A DNA stretch of 8,313 bases from assembly GCA_964362625.1 (NCBI GenBank), contig CAYIFA010000038.1:1-8313 (forward strand), given 5' to 3'. Source of the DNA: CAYIFA01 sp964362625 (GTDB taxonomy: Bacteria; Patescibacteriota; Minisyncoccia; 1-14-0-10-42-19). The notes under the pieces are model-generated. The model was not told the origin of the DNA and ran no database searches. It saw nothing but the letters and a program-made list of their open reading frames with translations. A program made the translations under genes and the position numbers. Positions 1 to 4,518 of this stretch are shown piece after piece; position 1 is the first letter of the stretch, and the number at the start of each line of letters is the position of its first letter.

Positions 1-280
<280 letters not shown>

Positions 281-298
281 AAATATACAATTTTTTTC

Positions 299-339
299 AA
301 ATTTTGCCCCCGAGTTTTTATCGAGGGGTTGCAAAATTT
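299..339 (+). repeat. Hairpin just after 23S rRNA
   Basis: The 9-nt arms at 299-307 (AAATTTTGC) and 331-339 (GCAAAATTT) are exact reverse complements. Inside them a second stem pairs CCCC and CGA with TCG and GGGG across one mismatch, leaving a short T-rich loop. Its position suggests a role in processing the 23S 3' end, but that is inference. No T-tract follows it, so it is not a convincing terminator. Confidence 0.6.
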
Positions 340-342
340 AGA

Positions 343-370
343 ACCCGCCGGAGCCTTGGCAAAGGCGGGT
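343..370. repeat. GC-rich palindromic repeat, ACCCGCC...GGCGGGT
   Basis: The arms at 343-349 and 364-370 are perfect 7-nt complements. Read on the minus strand, the element resembles the element inserted in the degenerate 5S copy at about 694-740: both start CCCGCCTT and end GCGGG, with GGCT in the right half. It is therefore probably a member of the same dispersed family in the opposite orientation. Confidence 0.6.
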
Positions 371-385
371 AGCACCTACACTAAT

Positions 386-426
386 CCTTCGACTTCGCTC
401 AGGATTATCCTGAGTTGCATCGAAGG
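386..426. repeat. CCTTCGA-type palindromic repeat in the rRNA spacer
   Basis: Two nested perfect inverted repeats share a centre: CCTTCGA at 386-392 with TCGAAGG at 420-426, and CTCAGGA at 398-404 with TCCTGAG at 408-414, around a 3-nt loop. From memory, CCTTCGACTTCGCTCAGGA-like palindromes are dispersed between genes in many CPR genomes. Here one sits in the 23S-5S spacer. Confidence 0.65.
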
Positions 427-493
427 GTAATTCTTTATTACACTCGGATATTACGTTTGGGTGGCTTGAGGGAGTGGAACTACCCTTACCTCT

Positions 494-666
494 CGCACTA
501 AAAATTAAATGTTGCCGGGTTCAATTGAATTTCTTAAGCTGGTGGTTCGTCGCCGTGGCACCACCTGTTCCCATTCCGAACACAGAAGTGAAACGCGGTT
601 GAGCCGATGGTACTTGAAAAGGGAGAGTAGGTAGCCGCCAGCTTAAGGAATTTAATTTTTAGTGCG
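494..666 (+). repeat. 17-bp perfect inverted repeat enclosing 5S rRNA
   Basis: Positions 494-510 and 650-666 are exact reverse complements over 17 bp (arms begin CGCACTAAAA and end TTTTAGTGCG). They lie outside the terminal helix of the 5S gene, so the 5S precursor can form a long double-stranded stalk. This is probably a precursor-processing stem for an RNase III-like or RNase M5-like activity; the enzyme assignment is inference. Confidence 0.75.
534..646 (+). rRNA. rrf: 5S ribosomal RNA
   Basis: This is a complete 5S rRNA gene of about 112 nt. The terminal helix pairs TTAAGCTGGTGG near 534-545 with CCGCCAGCTTAA near 635-646. The conserved loop sequence CCATTCCGAACACAGAAGTG (571-590) is followed by AAACGCGG and then GCCGATGGTAC. 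The exact mature ends are uncertain by a few nucleotides because complementarity continues outward. It is co-oriented with 23S and probably transcribed with it. Confidence 0.95.
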
Positions 667-775
667 GGATGGGATGAAACGCGGTAGCGCCGACCCGCCT
701 TCGCTAAACCTGCCTGCCGGTAGGCAAGGCTATTGCGGGCAAGTGATACGCTTTTGGGGAAAGTAAGCAGCCGCC
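667..775 (+). pseudogene. Degenerate, interrupted 5S rRNA copy
   Basis: Only the 3' half of a 5S gene is recognisable. TGAAACGCGGT at 675-685 is identical to 589-599 of the intact 5S and is followed by GCCGA. After an insert of about 50 nt the similarity resumes at 744-749 (TGATAC against TGGTAC). It continues at 757-775, where 16 of 19 bases match 621-639 and all three differences are transitions. The 5' half is missing and the terminal helix cannot form, so it should not give a functional 5S. It lies immediately downstream of the intact gene, which suggests a tandem duplication or the remnant of a second 5S. Confidence 0.65.
694..740. repeat. Hairpin element inserted in the 5S remnant
   Basis: This element splits the 5S-like sequence. 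Its ends CCCGC (694-698) and GCGGG (735-739) pair. A second near-palindrome around TGCCTGCCGGTAGGCA (711-726) lies in the middle, as if one palindrome had been placed inside another. The outer part resembles, in the opposite orientation, the spacer element at 343-370. Confidence 0.55.
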
Positions 776-837
776 CATACCCAGCATCTGAAGCTAAGTG
801 TGAGTAAATTCCTTTATAAATAATGGTTTTCTGGCTA

Positions 838-866
838 TTGACAAAATCGATATTATAGACTATAAT
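838..866 (+). promoter_or_regulatory. Consensus sigma70-type promoter of the 873-1120 RNA
   Basis: TTGACA at 838-843 and TATAAT at 861-866 are both perfect consensus hexamers with the ideal 17-bp spacer. Transcription should start near 872-874. This is the strongest promoter in the window and drives no protein gene. Confidence 0.9.
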
Positions 867-872
867 TAAGCT

Positions 873-1120
873 AGAATTGAATTGACAGTTTCTTCAGCTA
901 AAGCCATAGTGGTTTCGCCACAACGGAGAAATCCGTTTAGGTTAAAAATGGCTGACACCCGCTCAGTATAGGCGGTTGCTGAAGAATTATCTTCCTAACG
1001 GCGGAAAAGGGTTTTTAATGAATCTTGAATAATGATCGGTCTGACCCGGACCTTGCCGCCGTTGGGGAGTTGTGAGTTTGGCCCACTGCGTATTCGTACG
1101 CGTGGGCCTTGTTTTTATTT
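873..1120 (+). ncRNA. Structured non-coding RNA of unrecognised family
   Basis: This is a free-standing transcription unit of about 240 nt with a perfect promoter and a strong terminator, and it has no open reading frame of useful size. Domain 1 is closed by a 9-bp helix (890-898 with 978-986). It contains a 6-bp helix (902-907 with 948-953) that branches into two hairpins, 909-921 and 922-937, the latter with a GAAA tetraloop. A further hairpin lies at 959-975. Domain 2 is closed by a 14-bp helix (991-1004 with 1056-1069, two G-T wobbles) around a small hairpin at 1038-1052. The downstream gene is on the opposite strand, so this is not its leader. I could not match it to 6S, tmRNA, RNase P RNA, SRP RNA or a known riboswitch. 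Helices were paired by eye. Confidence 0.7.
1080..1116 (+). terminator. Rho-independent terminator of the structured RNA
   Basis: GGCCCAC (1080-1086) pairs with GTGGGCC (1102-1108), and GCGTA (1088-1092) pairs with TACGC (1097-1101), around a TTCG tetraloop with one bulged T. A T-rich tract follows (1109-1116). It acts only on the plus strand because no T-tract follows in the other direction. Confidence 0.92.
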
Positions 1121-1125
1121 CAAGT

Positions 1126-1377
1126 TTAGAATTCGAGTTTCACCCCGACTTTATCTGCAATAGTTTGAATCCATTTTTCTATACGATCTACGCGATGAGC
1201 AAAAACTAAGAGTTCTTGAAAATATGTATCAGACTTCTTGGCATATCCGTCAACTGAAGATTGCAAATTGGAAAAATCGCGCACCAGTTCATCCTTGACG
1301 TTTAATATATCTACCTTAGTCGCGAAAACTTCTTTATTGGCATCAATAATTTTTTTAATATCCGCGTTGGTTAGCAT
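1126..1377 (-). CDS. Small coiled-coil protein, function unknown
   Basis: An 83-aa soluble, highly helical protein with no signal peptide or membrane segment. The middle (about residues 20-70) carries regularly spaced hydrophobic residues typical of a short coiled coil, and the C-terminus ends GVKLEF. I recall similar short proteins beginning MLTNADIKKII and ending KLGVKLEY as common in Parcubacteria genomes, always without a known function; that memory is unverified. The start has no Shine-Dalgarno sequence. Instead a promoter (TTGACA 1411-1406, TAGCAT 1389-1384) places the transcription start at about the ATG, suggesting a leaderless mRNA. It may be related in type to the coiled-coil protein at 7703-8044, although the sequences are not clearly homologous. 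Confidence 0.8.
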   Translation of the reverse strand: MLTNADIKKIIDANKEVFATKVDILNVKDELVRDFSNLQSSVDGYAKKSDTYFQELLVFAHRVDRIEKWIQTIADKVGVKLEF

Positions 1378-1383
1378 ATATTT

Positions 1384-1411
1384 ATGCTAGCGCTTAGGGA
1401 GCGTTTGTCAA
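1384..1411 (-). promoter_or_regulatory. Promoter giving a leaderless mRNA for the 83-aa protein
   Basis: On the minus strand a perfect TTGACA (1411-1406) is followed, 16 bp later, by TAGCAT (1389-1384). Six bases then separate it from the ATG at 1377, so initiation seven bases downstream of the -10 falls on the A of the start codon. Confidence 0.6.
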
Positions 1412-1471
1412 CGCATAAAACTAGCAAGGGGAGAGTAGCCCCGACGCACTATTGGAAATTATGATAATGAA

Positions 1472-1497
1472 GTCGGGGTCCCGACTTTTTCGTCGGG
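1472..1497. repeat. GTCGGG/CCCGAC alternating repeat
   Basis: GTCGGG (1472-1477), CCCGAC (1480-1485) and GTCGGG (1492-1497) lie in a row, so the middle arm can pair with either neighbour in mutually exclusive hairpins. The short T-run after the middle arm gives the first hairpin a terminator-like look on the plus strand. It is probably another dispersed intergenic palindrome. Confidence 0.5.
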
Positions 1498-1561
1498 AGT
1501 AGTCGCCGGCTTGTCCTGCATAGAGTTTTGCTCTTACGCAGGGGACCCAGTATGCGATTTT

Positions 1562-1596
1562 ACCGCCCAAGCCAAAAGCCGAGGCGGTTAATTTTT
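1562..1596 (+). terminator. Terminator-like hairpin
   Basis: ACCGCC (1562-1567) pairs with GGCGGT (1583-1588) and is followed by TAATTTTT. It would stop transcription entering from upstream on the plus strand before the promoter at 1615. No transcript that needs it was identified. Confidence 0.5.
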
Positions 1597-1614
1597 AAAA
1601 CTGATGTGACGCAA

Positions 1615-1644
1615 TTGACCGCTGGCACAGCAATATGTTACTAT
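1615..1644 (+). promoter_or_regulatory. Promoter of the 156-aa CxxC protein gene
   Basis: TTGACC (1615-1620) and TACTAT (1639-1644) are separated by 18 bp. The predicted start near 1651 gives a leader of about 32 nt carrying a strong Shine-Dalgarno sequence, unlike most genes in this window. Confidence 0.55.
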
Positions 1645-1682
1645 GTTTTTAGATGAATTAGCAAAAATCTTGAAAGGAGAAG

Positions 1683-2153
1683 ATGATGCCAGTTGCCAAA
1701 GGAACCCTATATAATTATGCTTGCAATGTTTGCGGGCATGAATATTCAAGCAAATATGAGCCGCAAGCTTTTGGAGAAGCGGCACATTGCGAAAATAAAA
1801 GGAGGTTCGTATCTACACATAGATTCCAGCCCGGCCAAAAATTTACTGCTATTACCAAAGATCCATGGGGTACATTGTTTTTTGAAAGACCCGAAGGGGC
1901 TCTTATAAAAATCGTCGCATGTTTATTTGAATCCAAAACCCATAATCCGCTTTATCATGTTGAATTTCTTGATCGCAACGGTGTGCCTTACCAAAAGCAT
2001 ACGGCCTTTCCAGCGAAAAACATTGTATTTAAGACCGTGGTTCATCGTTTTACCTCCGGCGAGAACTTACCAGACGGCAAGATATGTGTCGAAGATAGAG
2101 TGATTAGCTCTATGGAGATGTATAATGACTATTCTTTGAAATTAGTACTCTGA
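1683..2153 (+). CDS. Hypothetical protein with an N-terminal CxxC motif
   Basis: A 156-aa protein of unknown function. CNVCGHEY (residues 14-21) is a half zinc-ribbon-like CxxC; a third cysteine is C36 (AAHC), preceded by H35, so a metal site is possible but incomplete as seen. The rest, from about residue 45, is rich in beta-prone and aromatic residues (GQKF, WGTLFF, YHVEFLDRNG) and could be a small beta barrel, which is a guess. There is no signal peptide or membrane helix. The Shine-Dalgarno AAAGGAGA at 1673-1680 is strong. Two adjacent ATGs exist (1683 and 1686), and the second has the better 6-nt spacing, so the protein may be one residue shorter. TGA is the stop. It is monocistronic, with its own promoter and a terminator directly after it. 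Confidence 0.75.
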   Translation: MMPVAKGTLYNYACNVCGHEYSSKYEPQAFGEAAHCENKRRFVSTHRFQPGQKFTAITKDPWGTLFFERPEGALIKIVACLFESKTHNPLYHVEFLDRNGVPYQKHTAFPAKNIVFKTVVHRFTSGENLPDGKICVEDRVISSMEMYNDYSLKLVL

Positions 2154-2162
2154 AATCATAAA

Positions 2163-2200
2163 AATCCGCCAAGGTCAAAGCGCCTTGGCGGATTAATTGT
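2163..2200. terminator. Terminator after the CxxC protein gene
   Basis: A perfect 12-bp stem (2163-2174 with 2183-2194, AATCCGCCAAGG) with an 8-nt loop begins 9 nt after the stop codon. The following tract is only AATTGTTAAT, so the T-run is weak, but the stem and position are convincing. Confidence 0.8.
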
Positions 2201-2215
2201 TAATGGGCGTAGGTA

Positions 2216-2244
2216 TTTACAATATTACCGGCATATGATAAGAT
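2216..2244 (+). promoter_or_regulatory. Promoter of the cold-shock protein gene
   Basis: TTTACA (2216-2221) and TAAGAT (2239-2244) are separated by an ideal 17 bp. Transcription from about 2251 would give an 84-nt 5' UTR. A weak TTAAAT at 2322-2327 could also be a closer -10, but it has no acceptable -35. Confidence 0.55.
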
Positions 2245-2252
2245 GGTTCTAT

Positions 2253-2307
2253 CAAATCAGGGCTGTGAAAGAGGCGAAGTCGGGTTTTCTGTGCAGTGAC
2301 TGATTTG
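2253..2307 (+). promoter_or_regulatory. Possible structured 5' UTR of the cold-shock gene
   Basis: CAAATCAG (2253-2260) is an exact complement of CTGATTTG (2300-2307), enclosing 39 nt of the predicted leader. Cold-shock mRNAs of other bacteria carry temperature-responsive leaders. Whether this one refolds is unknown. The start codon at 2335 lacks a Shine-Dalgarno sequence. Confidence 0.35.
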
Positions 2308-2334
2308 GTATTTTATCCAAGTTAAATAGCAAAT

Positions 2335-2532
2335 ATGCAAGAAGGAACAATTGCTCGGCTTACTGACCGAGGGTTCGGTTTCATCGCGCGCGAAGGAGAA
2401 AACGACATTTTTTTCCATTCCAATGAATTGGTTGGCGTGCAATATAACGACCTCAAGGTAGGCGACAAAGTTACTTTTGAAGTAACCGAAGGCCCAAAAG
2501 GCCTTAGCGCCACAAAAGTCAGCCGGGTCTAA
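2335..2532 (+). CDS. csp: Cold-shock domain protein (CspA family)
   Basis: A 65-aa single cold-shock domain, the usual family length. RNP1 is RGFGFI (residues 12-17) and RNP2 is DIFFH (24-28), the two aromatic motifs that stack on single-stranded RNA or DNA. GDKVTFEV (43-50) and GLSATKV (56-62) complete the five-stranded barrel. These proteins act in the cytoplasm as RNA chaperones that melt secondary structure and help translation and cold adaptation. The start is fixed by the family pattern MQxGTI at the N-terminus, although no Shine-Dalgarno precedes it. The gene is monocistronic with its own promoter and a strong bidirectional terminator. The paralogue type (CspA, CspB and so on) cannot be decided. 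Confidence 0.95.
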   Translation: MQEGTIARLTDRGFGFIAREGENDIFFHSNELVGVQYNDLKVGDKVTFEVTEGPKGLSATKVSRV

Positions 2533-2546
2533 ATTATCGCGAGATA

Positions 2547-2585
2547 CAAAAACGCGTTTCAACTTGTTTTGAAACGCGTTTTTTG
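2547..2585. terminator. Bidirectional terminator between csp and the convergent gene
   Basis: The stem pairs AAAAACGCGTTTCAA (2548-2562) with TTGAAACGCGTTTTT (2569-2583) around a 6-nt loop. T-runs follow on both strands, so it can serve csp (plus) and the long unknown gene (minus) that converge here. Confidence 0.92.
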
Positions 2586-2618
2586 TAATGTGTAATTGCA
2601 GTGAGAATATCAATCTGG

Positions 2619-4014
2619 CTAAGTATTTGGGAAACGATCATCAATCACTTTGCGCGCGAGCGATGCAAGGCGATCTTTGCCAACGTTTGCTTCCGCCGAA
2701 CTATCGGCGATTTTGTGTTCAGAAAATCCATACGTAGGATCTTCCGTTCTTTTCACAATGCCGCTTTTCTCCCGCCACTCGCCCAGCGCGCGCGACGGAT
2801 CACCGCCAGGATAAAAAACAACTTTTGATGGTCGGTAGCCGGGGTTTTCTTGAAAATATTTTTCCCAGTACTCACGGGAAGACACCGTATTGTCTGCTAA
2901 TTCGTATGGGCTTTCGGCATTTTGACGAAAATATTCAGTGAATATTTTTTCGTATTCCTTCTTTTCGTCTTCTTGTCCCCAGATGTCTGCAAGCTTATCA
3001 ATGAGGCGAGGATCGAGCAATGCTCTTCGCGCATCAGGGTCAGTAATTCCAAACTCGGCAAAGGCGGCTTCGGCCAATGCCGCTCGATCTTGCTCCGGGG
3101 CCTGGTTCATACGATAGGGTAATTGCTGCACAAATGTCTGGATAAACCCGGGTTTTTCAAATCGAGCCGCAAGCGCTTCGTTTATCCGTTGTTGCGGTAT
3201 GACCGGTTCACCGTTTTCACCTATTTTATATCGAGAGCCTGTCTCTAAATCAACTTGCGCGTCTTCCGGGATAAACACCAAACCAATGTCAAGCGGCATA
3301 CCCTCATGGTCTTTGGTATACACCCATTTGTCATTGTGCTGGCCTGGTCCTCTATCTATGAGGGTCCCTTTGCCGCCATAGTTTAATTGCGATGCTACAT
3401 ATGCCGACGGGTAGGCGATGAATATTTCGTTGCCTCGTTCAGATCCATACATGCTATCCATCACGTGTTCAGACGCAAGGTGCACCGCGGCTGAATCGGC
3501 AAATGCATTGCTGCTTGCCATACTGTAATCAAATTTATTTTTATGCATTAGAAGCGCGTCCCCGCGTGATCGCAAGTCATCAAGGCGTAGAAACTTTGCC
3601 ATCGCCTCTTCTTTGCTGTGTTCTTGGAGAGCGATACTAAGACAAGAGCGCAATTTTCGGTCAGCTAACATTTCTTTAAATCCGTTTGAAAAACCGCCGA
3701 CTCCAGCAGTGTGCCAGAAACTATCTGCGTGGTCACGGATCCCCTGTCGCGTAACATGCGTAAGCATTTCACCGGGGAAGCGTCTCATGAGCGTCGCGTA
3801 ATCATCTGCGGAAAGTCCGGCGAGGCGCTCTTCACCAAATTGTTGCTCAAGGTCTTCGGGGGTGTAACCGGCTTTTGCCCACTTCTCTTTCTCCCCATCG
3901 TAAAAATTTTTCAGTAGCTTGTTTACTTCTTGGAATTCCGGTTTTCCTTGCGTCCATTGGTCTATGGCGCCTTGGGCAGTAACGGATTCATCTAATTTTT
4001 CTGCGAGCTGCGCT
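2619..4014 (-). CDS. Large CPR-type protein of unknown function, C-terminal part (5' cut by gap)
   Basis: About 464 residues from the assembly gap to the stop. It is soluble, acidic and mostly helical, with no signal peptide, membrane helix or catalytic motif I recognise. Recognisable stretches, in order, are a GGFSNGFKEMLADRKLR segment, EIFIAYPSAYVASQLNYGG, a GLVFIPEDAQVDLETGSRY segment and VVFYPGGDPSRALGEW near the C-terminus. I recall similar motifs (an FIPED-V-ETGSRY segment after a PSAYxASQ segment) in large uncharacterised Parcubacteria proteins, but cannot name a family. The ATG at 4046, upstream of the gap, is an artefact of another frame; the true start is at 4359. The frame across the gap is restored if the real gap length is a multiple of three. 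It probably forms its own transcription unit, ending at the shared terminator 2547-2585. Confidence 0.8.
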
Positions 4015-4024
4015 NNNNNNNNNN
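4015..4024. other. Assembly gap of 10 N inside the large gene
   Basis: Ten N bases join two contigs. The flanks on the minus strand encode AQFAEKSGE (4053-4027) and AQLAEKLDE (4013-3987), so the two contig ends are similar. Ten is probably a placeholder length. With exactly ten bases the two halves are in different frames, which would wrongly suggest a frameshift. Confidence 0.95.
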
Positions 4025-4359
4025 AGCTCACCCGATTTCTCCGCAAATTGCGCTTTTATATTTCGGTATGCGAAATAGTCTCTAATTTTTCCTAAAAAAC
4101 TCTCACTGCTATATGAGTCAACTTGGCTGCGAAGAATTTCCAATCCTGTTTCGGCGCTCTCTTTTCTTTCCATTCGTACATTCTGTTCGGCCCGCCAGGC
4201 GTCTCGCTCGCGCCGCCTCTCTCGGATTGCGGCGGCAATCGAATTACGCTCCTCCTGAGAATTTTCTCGGGAGAATTGTTTTAAAAATTGGGGGGAGTTT
4301 TTCTTACCTTCAACGTTTTCAGTGTTGGTGGTCGGCCCCGAGAATGATTCTGCGCTCAT
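4025..4359 (-). CDS. Large CPR-type protein of unknown function, N-terminal part (3' cut by gap)
   Basis: The first 111 full residues of the gene that continues at 2619-4014. The N-terminus is polar and disordered-looking (Ser, Thr, Asn rich to about residue 25). A strongly charged helical stretch rich in Arg and Glu follows (RERRRERDAWRAEQNVRMER, about 47-66) and is probably coiled coil. There is no signal peptide. The start ATG is supported by a promoter whose -10 (TATATT, 4371-4366) lies six bases upstream, implying a leaderless mRNA; there is no Shine-Dalgarno. The full protein would be about 566 residues if the two flanks are one overlapping copy, or about 575 or more if they are separate repeats. 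Confidence 0.78.
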
Positions 4360-4365
4360 ACGAAA

Positions 4366-4395
4366 AATATATCATTTCCCTTGGTTCTTTGACAG
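4366..4395 (-). promoter_or_regulatory. Promoter giving a leaderless mRNA for the large unknown gene
   Basis: On the minus strand CTGTCA (4395-4390, four of six consensus bases) lies 18 bp before TATATT (4371-4366), and then six bases precede the ATG at 4359. Confidence 0.5.
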
Positions 4396-4459
4396 GTCGC
4401 TTGGGTTTGCGCTGGGCACCTGAGCTAATTGGTTAGTATTAATCCCTGCGCCGAATTAG

Positions 4460-4489
4460 TTGACAAATAGCATAGAAATATGCTATTTT
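4460..4489 (+). promoter_or_regulatory. Promoter of the 139-aa protein gene
   Basis: A perfect TTGACA (4460-4465) lies 18 bp before TATTTT (4484-4489). Transcription would start near 4496, leaving a leader of about 23 nt with a strong Shine-Dalgarno sequence. The spacer is filled by a palindrome. Confidence 0.55.
4466..4487. promoter_or_regulatory. Candidate operator: perfect 9-bp dyad between -35 and -10
   Basis: AATAGCATA (4466-4474) and TATGCTATT (4479-4487) are exact complements separated by GAAA. The dyad starts directly after the -35 hexamer and overlaps the -10, the classic place for a repressor operator. It lies upstream of the transcription start, so it would not be in the mRNA. Confidence 0.5.
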
Positions 4490-4505
4490 GTTTTAAGATT
4501 TACCT

Positions 4506-4514
4506 AAAGGAGGG
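4506..4514 (+). promoter_or_regulatory. Shine-Dalgarno that fixes the start at 4519
   Basis: AAAGGAGGG lies four bases before ATG 4519. The longer open frame begins at an ATG at 4480, but that ATG is inside the palindrome and promoter and upstream of the likely transcript, so it cannot be the start. Confidence 0.8.
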
Positions 4515-4518
4515 CGGG

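Larger units (their letters stand above)
281..533 (+). other. 23S-5S internal transcribed spacer with three hairpin elements
   Basis: This roughly 250-nt spacer has no credible gene. It holds three separate inverted repeats, at 299-339, 343-370 and 386-426, and then the left arm of the repeat that encloses 5S (494-510). No tRNA gene is seen. The two GC-rich hairpins at 343-370 and 386-426 resemble dispersed intergenic repeats more than processing signals. Confidence 0.7.
1379..1682. other. Gene-free interval rich in hairpins
   Basis: No credible gene lies in this roughly 300-nt interval. It holds the divergent promoter of the 83-aa gene, a GGGG/CCCC hairpin (1428-1442), a triple GTCGGG/CCCGAC array (1472-1497), a hairpin of GTCC-TGC against GCA-GG-GGAC (1513-1546), a terminator-like stem (1562-1588) and the promoter of the next gene (1615-1644). 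No promoter was found that would make the hairpin stretch a separate RNA. Confidence 0.6.

Noticed and set aside
1036..1060. Resemblance to the SRP RNA core (GGTCTGACCCGGACC)
   Set aside because: The diagnostic GGAA tetraloop and AAGGAAGCAG segment of SRP RNA are missing and the flanks do not form helix 8.
873..1115. Structured RNA as tmRNA, RNase P RNA or 6S RNA
   Set aside because: There is no tRNA-like end or tag frame, no GAGGAAAGTCC core, and the multi-branched shape differs from the single long rod of 6S RNA.
1420..1512. Further 5S-like fragments (GGGGAGAGTAG at 1428, GGGAGTAGTCGCC at 1495)
   Set aside because: The matches are short and lie in palindromic GC-rich sequence; chance or repeat similarity explains them as well.
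1588..1936. Open frames overlapping the start of the CxxC protein gene
   Set aside because: They lie opposite to, or out of frame with, a gene that has a promoter, Shine-Dalgarno and terminator; their composition is not protein-like.
2257..2613. 118-aa open frame antisense to the cold-shock gene
   Set aside because: It covers the csp coding region and its terminator on the opposite strand and has no own signals.
4015..4046. Frameshift or two separate genes in the large unknown protein
   Set aside because: The break coincides with a placeholder 10-N gap and the frame is restored with a gap length divisible by three.
4113..4436. 107-aa open frame antisense to the N-terminal part of the large gene
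   Set aside because: It is a shadow of the real minus-strand gene and runs through its promoter.
4480..4518. Upstream ATG extending the 139-aa protein by 13 residues
   Set aside because: It lies inside the palindrome and promoter, upstream of the likely transcript start; the strong Shine-Dalgarno points to 4519.
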